64,000 nt of DNA, from the NCBI GenBank assembly GCA_006535965.1, contig QEAR01000065.1, forward strand, positions 54,791 through 118,790. Direction: 5' to 3'. A program made the translations under genes and the position numbers. The notes under the pieces were generated by a model, which worked only from the letters and a program-made list of their open reading frames with translations, was not told the DNA's origin and searched no databases. Origin of the DNA: Spizellomyces sp. 'palustris'. Its lineage: Eukaryota; Chytridiomycota; Chytridiomycetes; Spizellomycetales; Spizellomycetaceae. Positions 1 to 10,558 of this stretch are shown here, one piece after another (within the stretch, counting starts at the first letter, position 1; each line of letters opens with the position of its first letter).

Positions 1-941
1 CCAACCCTATCCCATTGTAATCCAAAAACTGTGTAATAGCAGTAGCAGGAAGTTCGATATTATTTGGGGTTGGATATGGTGATGTTGAGTACGCCGAATG
101 AGGTGAGTAAGCTGCTGCGGAATGAGGTGAGTGCGTAGGACCCAAGGCGGGCGATGTGGAAGGAGATGGAATTGCGTGAATCATTGGAGATGTCAATTGG
201 ACGATATTCGTAAACCTGTACCAAACTTGGTAAATACCATCATCTTGCTACTTCTAACAAGTCCTTAACTTACTGCGGATCATACTGTGATGGAGTCAGA
301 TACCCATCGTCACTGGCATCGTCACCTAGTGACAAATCTTCGAACCCGCTTAAAGAACTTGCACTGGAACGTCTCGACTGTCGGGAAGGGACTTCTAGAA
401 AAGGCGCACTCAAATTGATGCTCGGATACTGCTGGTGTCCAAAATCAACAGGTCCCATCAATGGCGATGGTGCTCCAGAAGAAACCGAAATGGAGTCGTT
501 ATCCGATTCGCTGTACACTGACGACCTCTCCTCGGGATCATGCCACTGGGGGTACTGATATGATGCATTCTCAAAGTTCACCGTGAGTTGTGGTACAGAG
601 GCATAGAGACCGTTCTCCGGCGAGGACGGATATTTGTTTTGGCCTAGTGCTGGCATGGACCCAAAGAGGGGAGTACCCATGTCGTTCGTGTCCGTATCGG
701 AAAGCACTACCTGAGGCGTCATCATTGCGATATCAGAACCCATATCTCCATACGTTATTTCGTTTCCTTCCGATCCAAGAATTGCGGCCAGAGCTTGGTC
801 CAGGCTCTCGGAAGTGAGTTGGTGCGGTGGTTGCTCCTGTCGTTGTTGAGGGGGGGCCTTCAATATATCTTGTGCATATTGAGGTTCATCCGCTTGTTCG
901 GGTGGAAGTCCATACACATCATTGCGTGAAGAGGTCATCAT
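1..941 (-). CDS. Ser/Pro-rich putative transcription factor, 5' part (runs off window)
   Basis: Exon 1 runs from the ATG at 941 down to 274. A 58-nt intron (216-273, donor GTAAGT, acceptor TACAG) joins in phase to a second exon that continues past base 1, so only about 295 N-terminal residues are visible. They are low-complexity: Gln/Pro-rich near residue 30, then acidic and Ser-rich, then repeated SPHS/TSP motifs. No folded domain is seen. The motif PSINLS, followed closely by a Ser-rich SRRSSASS stretch, resembles a calcineurin-docking PxIxIT site and serine-rich region as found in Crz1-type zinc-finger factors. That would put the DNA-binding fingers outside the window. The Crz1-like idea is inference; any disordered regulatory protein would look similar. 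Confidence 0.6.
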
Positions 942-1470
942 ATCTTACGGGGTGAAACTGCGACGGAATGCGGAGGTAGCTCAGATTGTCTTATGTGCGG
1001 TTGATACAAGACCTCTACAGAGGATAACCAAACTGGTCAGTTTCCACGCCATTTACCTGGGGCATTGCCAACTTTCGTCTTCCTCACCTTTGAAAGTTGG
1101 CGGCAAATGCGTTCCTGCGTATACTGTGTGGACCAGGTTCAGGCTCCTCGCTGTCCGCCCCCAGCTGTTTCACACCCAGAGACACTCACGTGAAAAATCA
1201 TGTGTTGATTATGCAATGTCGGACTTTCATGTTTGTGTTCTACGGATACGATCCTTTCAACTGCCTGGATCAATCCAAGCTAAGCCGTGTGGCCGGTTAT
1301 GGTATGGATATGAGGCTTGATAGAATATTTTAAGTAACTGAATGTTTTGAATAGCTAACGTATGCACATATAATCGGTTGATTTGCCACCCGTCCAAGAG
1401 CCATGGCCAAATATGTTGGTAGAATGCGGTATCCACGGGTATTTGTAATCCGCGACTCTTGTTGCTATAG

Positions 1471-2301
1471 ATGGACCAGTTTGGCTTAAAGGAGAAACAC
1501 TTCAATTTGCGGAAGGTCGTCACCAATCCCACTGGCATGGACTTCAGACCACAGCACTTCCGGATCCCACGAGACCATTCTAAACCCGTCCTCACCAGCC
1601 GCGATGTAAGCACACACCAAAATGGCCCTTCACTCACTCCCCAATCGAGCGGGAAAGTGGGCGCTCTAGCATTATTCGGAATGATCGCCGCAGCAGGAGT
1701 TTCCCTCGTTCTTGGCTTTTTTATTGGAAGGAGATTGTTTCGAGAGCTCTCCCGAAAGCGACGACTACGGAAACTAGGGTTAAGCGCACCACCTGAAATG
1801 ACTCTAACACCCGCCACGCCACTGACACGTTCGATGGCCTCCCTTCGATGGATACTTCCCAAGCAGAAGAAGGACAGCAACAGGTTATCTGTTGTGATTG
1901 TCAAGAGATCGGAAGTGATCGACGTGGGAGTGATTGGAGCTGACAATGAGGATCGGGCTGCAATGGGGAGTTTAGAAGATTTGAATGAGGGATGTCCAAT
2001 GGATAACTCGGGCTCAGGCGTGGAAGCGGACAACGCTCACGAGAATCACCACAATCATGACACAACAGGTAGATCCATCTCACTACCTGGCGACTTCTTC
2101 ATTGCTCCCTCACATCACAATCCTGAAATTTTTTCTCAACCGGAACCGGAATACCCACCACCAGTCTGTATTGACTTTAGTCCTCCGCTCTTCATTCTTG
2201 ATTTTCAGTTTGAATCTCCGAGAAGTAGTCATTCAATACAGAGTGTAGAAGCGAGGGATTCTGGAAAGATCTTGGATAGTCTTGAGTGGAAGAAAGATTG
2301 A
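1471..2301 (+). CDS. Small single-pass membrane protein, unknown function
   Basis: Single exon of 276 residues. After a polar N-terminal region there is one clear hydrophobic segment (about residues 62-84, beginning VGALALFGMIAAAG), followed at once by a basic cluster (RRLFRELSRKRRLRK), which suggests a membrane span with a cytosolic basic stop-transfer side. The rest is polar, with a His/Asn-rich patch (HENHHNHD) and proline-rich runs. No cleavable signal peptide is visible, so a type III/signal-anchor topology is likely. I do not recognise the family. The gap to the gene on the left (941-1470) is a divergent promoter region with no other convincing ORF. Confidence 0.55.
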   Translation: MDQFGLKEKHFNLRKVVTNPTGMDFRPQHFRIPRDHSKPVLTSRDVSTHQNGPSLTPQSSGKVGALALFGMIAAAGVSLVLGFFIGRRLFRELSRKRRLRKLGLSAPPEMTLTPATPLTRSMASLRWILPKQKKDSNRLSVVIVKRSEVIDVGVIGADNEDRAAMGSLEDLNEGCPMDNSGSGVEADNAHENHHNHDTTGRSISLPGDFFIAPSHHNPEIFSQPEPEYPPPVCIDFSPPLFILDFQFESPRSSHSIQSVEARDSGKILDSLEWKKD

Positions 2302-2577
2302 CGGTGGATGTATGTGAGAGTATTTATTTAAGATAGATTGTATAGTGCTAATGATTTAATCAATCACGACATCCGCGATATCGAGAAGTAAAAAGTATCC
2401 ATAGATATGGTTGTTAATGTCGCATAATGCGTGACAACGGTTCATTCACCACATCGCCTCTTAACCCCGCAGCCTATAATAAAAAGTTGGTCGCCCTGCG
2501 GATGCCTTGACTAATATTAATGCCCATATACATAGTTCAATAACTTCCGCATTTCTACGCCACACCTATAATCTTAT

Positions 2578-2781
2578 TTGTATTGGCAATCACAAATATC
2601 ACACACAATACACCAGCGTGGATTGAATCACATGGGTCTGGCGATATCCAGCCCGGACAAGATAACTAATTACTACTAGGACGGATTGCACATGCGATAA
2701 AACGTCACGATTGTTCTAACAAGTAACTAGTGCCCGCTCACCATGAGAAAAATCCTACCAGGCCGGGTTCCGAAGCTGTTT
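2578..2781 (-). repeat. SINE-like dispersed repeat, copy A (tRNA-derived)
   Basis: About 205 bp closely resembling 63793-64000 along its whole length, in the same orientation, with many scattered substitutions. Read on the minus strand, both copies carry a box B-like motif (GATTCAATCC here, GGTTCAATCC in copy B) with a degenerate box A-like element about 35 nt upstream, as in tRNA-derived SINEs. The end of the element in this orientation has a short inverted repeat (TGTATTG...CAATACA). This copy is the more diverged in its box A. The rest of the 2302-3237 gap holds no gene I can support. Confidence 0.6.
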
Positions 2782-3237
2782 GATCGGAGGATGTTTGGAT
2801 GCTAGTAAACCGGAATTAGACTAGGTAAGCATGGGAAAATACAAGTATTGTAGTAGTAGCGTTGCACGGTGATCCTTTCTCCTTGTTATTGTCAGGAGGG
2901 CGAGGTCCTCGGCACCAGATCCACATTCTTCTCATGATTGCTTGCTTGAGAGTTGAGGACGCTGAGAGTCGATGGGTAAACGAAGAAGAGGGGGAGAGAG
3001 GGAACAGGCCGGTTTATATAGAAAATGAGGGCAAGTGCAGAAGGTACCAGTCATCAGATGGCCGCAAGTGGACCCGTTTTCTACAGAGGTACGTATTTTC
3101 ACATGTATTGATCAGAACATTGGACCGGCTTAGTCAGCCGAGAACGCCTTGTTGCCATGGGAAGGTGGATGACGATCACTACCACTGACAAATCTACCTC
3201 CAATGACCGTTAGCAATATTCTGCGACGCTGAAAGCC

Positions 3238-4802
3238 ATGTCGAAGCATAACGTCAACGGTGAGTGCTTATCGTTTGTATAAAATATCACACCTGCTCAC
3301 TTGAAAGCAATGTAGAGGTAGCGTCCGACGAGCATTTCCAGCAGCTACTGAAGAGCCGTCCTGTGGTCGCCCTCAACTTCTGGGCATCATGGAATGAGCC
3401 TTGTAAGGATATGAACGAAGTGTTTGAGGAGTTATCTAGGAAGTATCCTGCAGTGCAATTTGTCAAGGTGTGTGATTGGCTGCCTTTTGTCTTGCCGCAA
3501 GTTGAAGAATTTTAGAACCGTTGCGTGTGGATCCACAGCTGGAAGCAGAGAATTACCCCGACATATCTGAACACTACGAAATCGCTGCGGTACCAACCTT
3601 CTTAATCCTCAAAGATGGCAAAACTGTCAACAGAGTTGAAGGCGCAAACGCCCCTGCTCTGACCTCAGGAATTGAGCAAATCGCCAAAGTTGCTGCCGCC
3701 GCTACTACTTCCGCCTCAGTTTCGTCGGAGCGTCCTGTTGAACGAAAGAAGGATCTGCAGTCTCGGTTGAAGGAGCTTGTCAATTCACACCCGGTGATGA
3801 TATTTATCAAGGGAACTCCACAACAGCCTCGGTGTGGTTTCTCACGGCAGTCAGTTGAACTCCTGTCTGAGGTGGGCGTCAAGTACGGGTCGTTCAACAT
3901 TTTAGCAGATGAGGAAGTGCGCCAAGGTAGGAAAGTAACCTAAGATTTTGGGAGGATAGCCAAGTAATGTGCACTGTTACGCGATTTTAGGACTGAAGGA
4001 GTACAGTAATTGGCCAACTTTTCCACAAAGTAAGTGGCTGTTGTAGGTGCGATTTTGACGGCTGTTGATCTGACCCGGTTGCTGTCAGTTTATGTGAATG
4101 GCGAGTTGATCGGTGGATTGGATATCTTAAAGGAAATGGTAAGCGTGAAATAATAGGACTCAAACCAACGGAACTGATTTTTGCAATGTCTGTCCAGATT
4201 GAGTCTGGTGAATTTCAAAAACTGGTTCCTGCTGAAGAGGATCTTGAATCACGATTAAAGAAACTGTAAGGTTCAGATGCATGTGGTCACTAATCCAAGT
4301 AATCAATACTCATACTGTGCTTTTAGCATCAACCAGGCGCCGGTCATGGTGAGATAGAGCTAATTATTCCCGTTCGCTACTTTGTCCATCTGGATAACCT
4401 CTGTCTGAATGTTCAGCTATTCATGAAGGGTTCACCCGACACCCCCAGATGTGGATTCTCGCGACAGGTATGATTACGCTTCCGTTTTCGCCAGGTGGTC
4501 ACCACACTTACGCCCATGTTTTGCACGCGGTCTTAGATAACACAATTGTTAAAGGAGCAAGGTATTGACTACCAGACTTTTGACATTCTGGAAGATGAAG
4601 AAGTCCGGCAAGGGCTGAAGGTACATTCGGAACCCCCATGTGCCGTCTTGCGCATTTCCTAATGCATTGTCCCATATAGACATTTTCATCGTGGCCAACC
4701 TATCCCCAACTCTATGTTAACGGGGAGTTGGCCGGTGGTCTGGATATCGTGAAGGAAATGGTGGAGTCTGGGGATTTGAAGGCTATGCTGACTTCCGCAT
4801 AA
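3238..4802 (+). CDS. GLRX3: PICOT monothiol glutaredoxin, Trx-Grx-Grx
   Basis: Cytosolic/nuclear iron-sulfur and iron-trafficking glutaredoxin (family knowledge: CGFS Grx binds a bridging [2Fe-2S] cluster with glutathione). Ten exons join in phase: 3238-3259, 3316-3467, 3539-3926, 3991-4029, 4089-4138, 4198-4265, 4327-4348, 4417-4467, 4537-4620, 4680-4802. The protein has an N-terminal thioredoxin-like domain with the atypical site WNEPC, then two glutaredoxin domains, each with PRCGFSRQ and a WPTFPQ/WPTYPQ-type glutathione-binding loop followed by YVNGEL.GGLDI. The choice of the acceptor at 3538 (giving VKLEAEN) matches the conserved PICOT sequence better than the earlier TTTAG. Yeast Grx3/Grx4 have only one Grx domain, so this architecture is animal- or plant-like. 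All visible key cysteines are intact. Confidence 0.93.
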
Positions 4803-4942
4803 TTTGATAGAGAATGGCACATTACTGTAGATTGGATATAGTTTGGCGTGTGGGGTACTGAGGTTGAAATAATGTATTGTCATCTTCCTCCTGCTAATAA
4901 GTAGGCTATGTACAAAGATATTTATGAAAGTGACAGCAGGTG

Positions 4943-5881
4943 TCATCCAATATTTGTGTTCAAATACTCTACAAACCCATCTGCAACCCTTCCCATGTCC
5001 AATTGCGTATGCAGTTTATTCAGATTCGTATATTGTCTTCTCAGTCTCCTCAACTCGGACAATGTGATCACTCTTGGCGGTAATTTTAAATTAACTTTCG
5101 CTTTTGGAACCTTCGTATCCCCTGTGATACCCTCCTTTTGCGCTGCCAAAATCGTATCCACAATCTCCTGTGTTGTCCGATCCATTTCGTGGAGGTAATT
5201 CGTCTCCGTGAGGGGTTTAACGACGGTTGAGAGGTTAGGTGGTGGTGGACGACGGAGGATAACGGCTGATGCAATATCTGCTATAGGAAGTGGATCGGAT
5301 GGGATGAGGGTAAACAGAGGTGCATCCCAGCGGTTTCGTGCATCAGGTTCCTCGAATCTCGTACAAAGATCCTGGACCGTAGTTGTGTCATACGCCGTTG
5401 GTAGATCACGGGCAGTGTTCCAGGTCTCTGCTGTGGAAGGAGAGACACCGCAATGAATCGAGCAGTGGGGTGTTCCCAATGCACGAGCAATACAATATAA
5501 TTGATATCGGAAGCCTTTGATATAGTTCATTGCATCGCAAATCACAATGTCTTCCCGTGAGAGGTGCCGTTCAATGGCAGATATGAGAGCTCCACGGGCT
5601 TTCTTCTCTTCATGTGGGCCTAAACAATCAAACGTACCTTGTTTAGCTAGTTTCTCACGAAAGGGAAATATCTCCGAACAAAACTTACTCTCATAAGCTT
5701 CCCGCTTGTTGATCCTTAGAGATTCATCATTAACGATAATAACTTGTGATCGGAGAACAATATTCTTTTCCGCCAGGTTTTGCGCATTGTCACGAATGTA
5801 CTGTTCTAGTTCGACTTTCAGTTGGTGTGCACGAGTGGTCTTGCCACTACAGGGAAGACCGCAGAGAATGACGAGTGGCAT
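4943..5881 (-). CDS. KTI12: KTI12, Elongator-associated P-loop protein
   Basis: Single exon of 312 residues, the usual size. The protein begins MPLVILCGLPCSGKTTRA: the GLPCSGKTT Walker A loop lies at residues 8-16, as in Kti12 and the related PSTK kinases. Further family signs are VINDESL, the DAMNYIKGFRYQLYC stretch (Walker B-like region) and a C-terminal half ending in a basic helix (LSELRRLRRQYTNLNK) that in the family contacts tRNA. Role from the family: ATP-dependent accessory factor of Elongator, needed for wobble-uridine (mcm5/ncm5) modification of tRNA. It converges on the PICOT gene with 140 bp between stops. Nothing is missing or frameshifted. Confidence 0.95.
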   Translation of the reverse strand: MPLVILCGLPCSGKTTRAHQLKVELEQYIRDNAQNLAEKNIVLRSQVIIVNDESLRINKREAYESKFCSEIFPFREKLAKQGTFDCLGPHEEKKARGALISAIERHLSREDIVICDAMNYIKGFRYQLYCIARALGTPHCSIHCGVSPSTAETWNTARDLPTAYDTTTVQDLCTRFEEPDARNRWDAPLFTLIPSDPLPIADIASAVILRRPPPPNLSTVVKPLTETNYLHEMDRTTQEIVDTILAAQKEGITGDTKVPKAKVNLKLPPRVITLSELRRLRRQYTNLNKLHTQLDMGRVADGFVEYLNTNIG

Positions 5882-6137
5882 ATCGTTGAGGATGATCTAT
5901 GCGGAAGAGTATCTGTTGTTGAACTCTTTGGAAATATCAATTTTATGGCTGTGCCACTAGGGCATTAAGCTTCCTCTCGTCGCGTTTCATCAACCCCTCC
6001 TCAGAACAAACGTTTGGGACGACGAAGGGCTTCGTAAGTGCTTTCTATTCATTTCCAAACCCCTTTGAGGGGAAGTCGGCAACTGCGTTGCGCCTCCTTC
6101 ATGCGTCAGCCGTCCTCCGCTGTATAAACAATCTGTC
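5882..6137. promoter_or_regulatory. Divergent intergenic region KTI12 / lectin-like gene
   Basis: 256 bp between two start codons pointing away from each other, so it must contain both promoters. No clear TATA box. A pyrimidine-rich stretch lies near the lectin-like start. Confidence 0.5.
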
Positions 6138-7429
6138 ATGAAGAAACAAAAAAGCAAGGCATTCCTTGCTGTAGCGACGGTTCTTCTTCATAGTGCCTTG
6201 CTCTCACATGCTGAGGTCTTACATGTCTCCGCACGTTCTTCTCACCGTGCTTGCCCTGAATCCTCGACATGTCACTCTCCCAGAGCTACGGAAAACTCAC
6301 CTTTGGCTGGCAAAAGAGACGCTCCATCGTTGGTGCTCCCCTTCGCTAATCCGGGCGCCGTGCCTTCTTTCGAAGACAATGATGAAGGCAAGGAAAGGAC
6401 ATTGCCGTCTGCAACTGAGCTCCAACTCTGCCAATGGCCACCAAATCCAAATACCGTTTATCTTGTGCTCTCCAAGTCTCTGCGCATCGATGCTCAATGC
6501 CTGTCTTCCAAGAGCCGCACTAGAGACCAGCAAATTGGAGAGGGAACCTTTGTCATGGTAGATAGTTGTAATATCGAAGATCCCGATCAGAGAATCACGT
6601 TTACGGATTTGGGCAACCTTGTCTATCATATCAACTTCCCCGCGAAAGGGCATTGTATTGGTCACGTCAATCGGCCAGTTGGAGAATGGGCCCCTGCCCA
6701 GCACTTGCCTGATTGCGCCGCAAATTCACCCAACAGTAAGTGGAAAGTGAGCAAACTTGAGCATATTGGTAAGTAGCCAACTGCCTTGCCTTAATATCTG
6801 TAAACTCGCAAACCGAGGTCTAATTTTGGTCTCCAGGCTTCTCTGCCCAATTGCTCAGTGTTGACAGCAAACCCGATCGATGCCTTCAAGTACAATATCC
6901 TAACGAAGACCGAGGTGCTCGTCCGATGGATGCTGTCGGCTTCTCTAGTTGCCGGCCCGTCAACGTGAGCACAAGCCAGTTTTGGGCATTACTTTCGACA
7001 AACTGCGGTACGCCAAAAGCATCTCCGTTTCCGAGCATCCCGTCACAGGGTGCAAATGGGGGCGCGCAAGTACCAGTGTCGTCAAGCGGTCAAACCAGCA
7101 CTCCAACCGCAACAGTACCAAGCGCTCCGATGCCACAAGAAACAGAAGTAATTCTGGCTAAGGCTGGAACTACGACAACGGCCACGGCACGACCAACCAT
7201 AGTGGCTCGACCTGGAGCTAGTCGCGTGCTTGTTGGATCTGCACAAAACTTTATTATAGGCGACCCCATCAGCATTCAAAACAGCAAAACTAATCCGATA
7301 TCCCTCACAATGGCGTTGACCTTTCTGGCTGGACCAATTGTTCTGGTCGGCGTGATGTTTGGAGTTATCGGAGGATCCAAAAGGCTTGCCGAACGCTGGG
7401 TAAGAAGCAAGTATGAAGGGAAGTATTGA
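6138..7429 (+). CDS. Secreted/type I membrane protein with lectin-like luminal region
   Basis: Two exons (6138-6768 and 6837-7429; donor GTAAGT, acceptor CCAG) give 407 residues. The N-terminus has a signal peptide (basic MKKQKSK, then a hydrophobic core, ending near LSHAEV). The middle contains paired cysteines and short repeats of the type DRCLQVQ and SQFWALL, which loosely resemble the CL-x-V and QxW motifs of beta-trefoil (ricin-B-type) carbohydrate-binding domains. A Thr/Ser/Pro-rich stalk, likely O-glycosylated, precedes a C-terminal hydrophobic segment (about residues 368-388) and a short basic tail. Topology is therefore a plasma-membrane or wall-anchored glycoprotein. The lectin call is weak; membrane topology is well supported. 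Confidence 0.65.
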
Positions 7430-7754
7430 CGATATATCTGTTACATTTTTTTGTATAGTTTTCTTGTGAATAGTGTTTGCAACCGTTTGTAAATAGACTG
7501 CAACCCAAAATGCCAATCCCTGATCATTTCCCATAATGGCAAGATTGAATGAGATGTGAAATTTGCCAGGCACGTGGTGACAGGTGCGCTGGGAACGGCT
7601 GCGCGGATACCCCCAAGCTTCTCGAACGAGCACTTGAGCCTCATTTTCTCCGTCATTACTCGCACCAAGTTTGCAGCCGCTCCCACTTTACCTCAAGCTT
7701 CTGTCAACGACTCACTATTGTACCCACGTTTTGGTTGGTGACTAGTCACTGCGC
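7430..7754. promoter_or_regulatory. Intergenic region upstream of FMO
   Basis: 325 bp between the lectin-like stop and the FMO start; contains the 3' end of one and the promoter of the other. Short ORFs here overlap on both strands and have no coding character. Confidence 0.35.
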
Positions 7755-10132
7755 ATGAGCAAACCAAAAGTTGCCGTCATCGGCGCTGGTACGTACCGCC
7801 ACTCACGCACTCGCTTTGGGCTCGTCGAAACTAAAGAACTTTTGAACAACAGGTGCCTCCGGTTTGGCTGCCTTGAAGCAATGTCTTGAGGAAAAGCTGG
7901 ACGTTGTGTGCTTTGACCAGGAGCCGCAGGTTGGGGGATTGTGGAGATATGTGCCGCATGGTGGCGATGAAACGCATTCCAGTGTTTACATGAGTACCAT
8001 TATCAATACAAGCAAGGAGTAAGTGGACAATGATAGGGATGCTTAAGCCTTCTTTCCGCGTTGGGATGCTCATTCATTCCCTGGCGGTTAACTTTCCTTA
8101 CCTCTTGTGCCGACTTAGAATGGTAGGTGCCCGAAGGAGTCGGTTCGATTGGCCTTTGCATTAATAATAACGCTTGGCAACCTCTAGATGTCATTTTCGG
8201 ACTTTCCGGCTCCAAAGGATTGGCCAACGTTCTTACCGGTAGGCTCTGCCTCTTCAGTTGAACGTTAATCACGATTTCTTAACGATCATCCTATTCAGCA
8301 CCGATTTGTGGTCAAATACCTCAACCTATACTGTGATCACTTTGACTTGCGAAAGCACATCAAGTTTAACCGCAAAGTTATTTCTCTATCACCTGAGATT
8401 GGTCCGGAAGGAAATAACACAGGTCGATGGGAGGTTGTAACACAGAAAGTTAGAAGAAAACAACCTGCAGCAACGATTCCCCAGAATCCCCGACGAACAG
8501 CACGAAGTCCTGCCCCGCCCACAGGGACCGTCGTTCCTCCAGCGGTCGATGGGCGGCGGGCGCTTTCCCCTGTGCGTGGACGTAGCCCAGCACCGTCGCC
8601 AGACACCGTTACCCCCGCTCAGCCATCCCCACGCGGTCGTAGCCGAATGTATTCTCCCATCCGCGAATATGACCCGTCCGTTGGATACGAGCCGGTGGAC
8701 AGGTCAGCATCGGTATCGCCAAAAGAACCGGGTGTTCTTTCGCCGCCTTCATCTCCATCAGGAAGCGATCACAGTAGTCTAAGACCTTTCTCACCGACTC
8801 GCCGAAAGCGTCGGGGAAAGACCCGATCACGGTCGCATCAACCAATTAAGTCAAAGTGCGAGACCTTCGACTGCGTCATTGTGGCAACTGGACATCATTG
8901 GAAGCCTCGCTTGCCTGACTTTGAGGGGGTGGACACATTTAAAGGCAGCATGATGCATTCGCATTCCTATAAAGTGTGAGTCTGGGTCTTAGGCTACGGA
9001 AACGGTGCTTTGGGACTGACTCGAGCTCTATGTATTTTTCTTTTTCAGTCCGTACCCTTTCAAAGATCAGCGTGTTCTCATCATAGGCATTGGCAACTCA
9101 GGAGCTGACATCGCTACAGAGCTCTCACATCACGCCAAACAGGTTATTCTCTCGGCAAGAAGTGGTACATGGATTCTCCCACGTTTCTCCCTATTTGGTA
9201 TACCCTTGGACCATCTCTCATCCCGCATTGCCCATGCACTTCCAAGACCCCTTACCAATTTTGCATTTGAAACCGCCATGCGACTCCAAAATGGTGACCT
9301 CGGGCGCTTTGGTCTCAAACCTGACCATCACATTTTTGAAGCACATCCGACTATTAATGGCCACGTCCTCGATCGAATCGCCAGCGGAAAGGTCTTGGTG
9401 CGGCCCAACATTGCTAAGTTTACCGAAGGAAATAAGGTTGAGTTTGAAGACGGAACCAGTGAGACAGTTGATACGGTAGTCTACTGCACTGGATACCGAA
9501 TTGAGCACCCCTTCCTTGACAATGCGCTCGCCATTCTGGGTCAAGAACGTACCGACAGCAATCGAGTTCGATTGTACAAGAATGTTTTTCCAGTCCGACA
9601 CCGCAATCTTGCTTTTGTGGGGCTGGTCCAACCTATTGGAGCAGTGATGCCCGTCTCAGAGATGCAGGCCCGATGGGTGTCACGTGTTTTTGCCGGACAG
9701 TGTAAGCTTCCCGATTCCAAATCCATACGAGACGCAATCGACATTGAGTGGCAGGAACACACTAAAAAATTCGTACCCAAAGAGCGTCATACAGTCGAAG
9801 TTGAATACGTTACGTACATGGATGATCTGGCTGGCTTAATAGGATGTAAACCGGATGCGTGGAAACTTGTTAAAGCTCGAGACGTGATTCTTGCTGCCCA
9901 AATTATGTTTGGACCTGCTGTTCCGATGCAATATCGGTTGCAAGGGCCTGGGTCTTGGGAAGGGGCGCGACAGGCGATTGCCAATGCGTGTGAGGGATTT
10001 GATTTTAGAAAAGTTGTTGGATACAAGGCGGTTGAGAAACTGAGGGAAGAGGGGGGAAAAGAAAGTGAGAAAAACGGCGGGCCGACCAAAGAAAATGGAA
10101 ATGGAAAGGGCGCGGAGAGTCCGGTGGTGTGA
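7755..10132 (+). CDS. Flavin-containing monooxygenase (FMO family)
   Basis: FAD- and NADPH-dependent oxygenase that oxidises soft nucleophiles (N- or S-containing substrates); exact substrate unknown. Six exons: 7755-7788, 7853-8018, 8119-8122, 8188-8238, 8299-8975, 9049-10132, total 671 residues. Exon 3 is only AATG; it is needed to keep frame and restores the family's TSKEMMSFSDFP stretch. Motifs: FAD-binding GAGASG at residues 11-16, the FMO-identifying sequence FKGSMMHSHSY (F-x-G-x3-H-x3-Y) near residue 299, NADPH-binding GIGNSG near 324, and VATGHHWKP / VYCTGY. Between about residues 137 and 272 sits a disordered Ser/Pro/Arg-rich insertion absent from normal FMOs (about 530 residues). 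C-terminal tail is Glu/Lys/Gly-rich. Confidence 0.9.
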
Positions 10133-10558
10133 TTTATTGTATAATAGGGATGAAAAGTTGGTGGATATGGGGATACGCAGGATTTGTACAAGTTGCATAT
10201 TGTTCTCTTACTTCTTTATTTTTGGACTTATAAAAATATATTGCTTTACTTCCATTTGGTAAACGTCCAACCCTTGATGTAGCCTTCGAATGCTCTGTCT
10301 TGCAAGAATTCGTCGTCAAACCGAATTTTGTCAACATTTCGATACAAAGTGACTGGCAGCCAAATTCATAACAGATATACAGCATGTAACCAGATTTTCA
10401 TTTGCATGCAAAGAACAGGACTCACACAAATCGCAAGTCTCTATGAAAAACGCCCACCATTGCCTCGCACTGCTCCCATCTACCCTCCCGCCCTTTAATC
10501 ACTAAAACAATAATGTCCCATAAAGTCCTGTCAGAAAAAGTCCTTGGACTATTCCATT
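10133..10558. other. Convergent 3' intergenic region
   Basis: 426 bp between the FMO stop and the GDH stop. AT-rich, presumably both 3' UTRs and polyadenylation signals. I see no gene or repeat in it. Confidence 0.4.

Noticed and set aside
1257-2033. 258-codon minus-strand ORF opposite the small membrane protein
   Set aside because: Composition is shadow-like; the plus frame has a clean membrane segment with basic flank and a sensible start.
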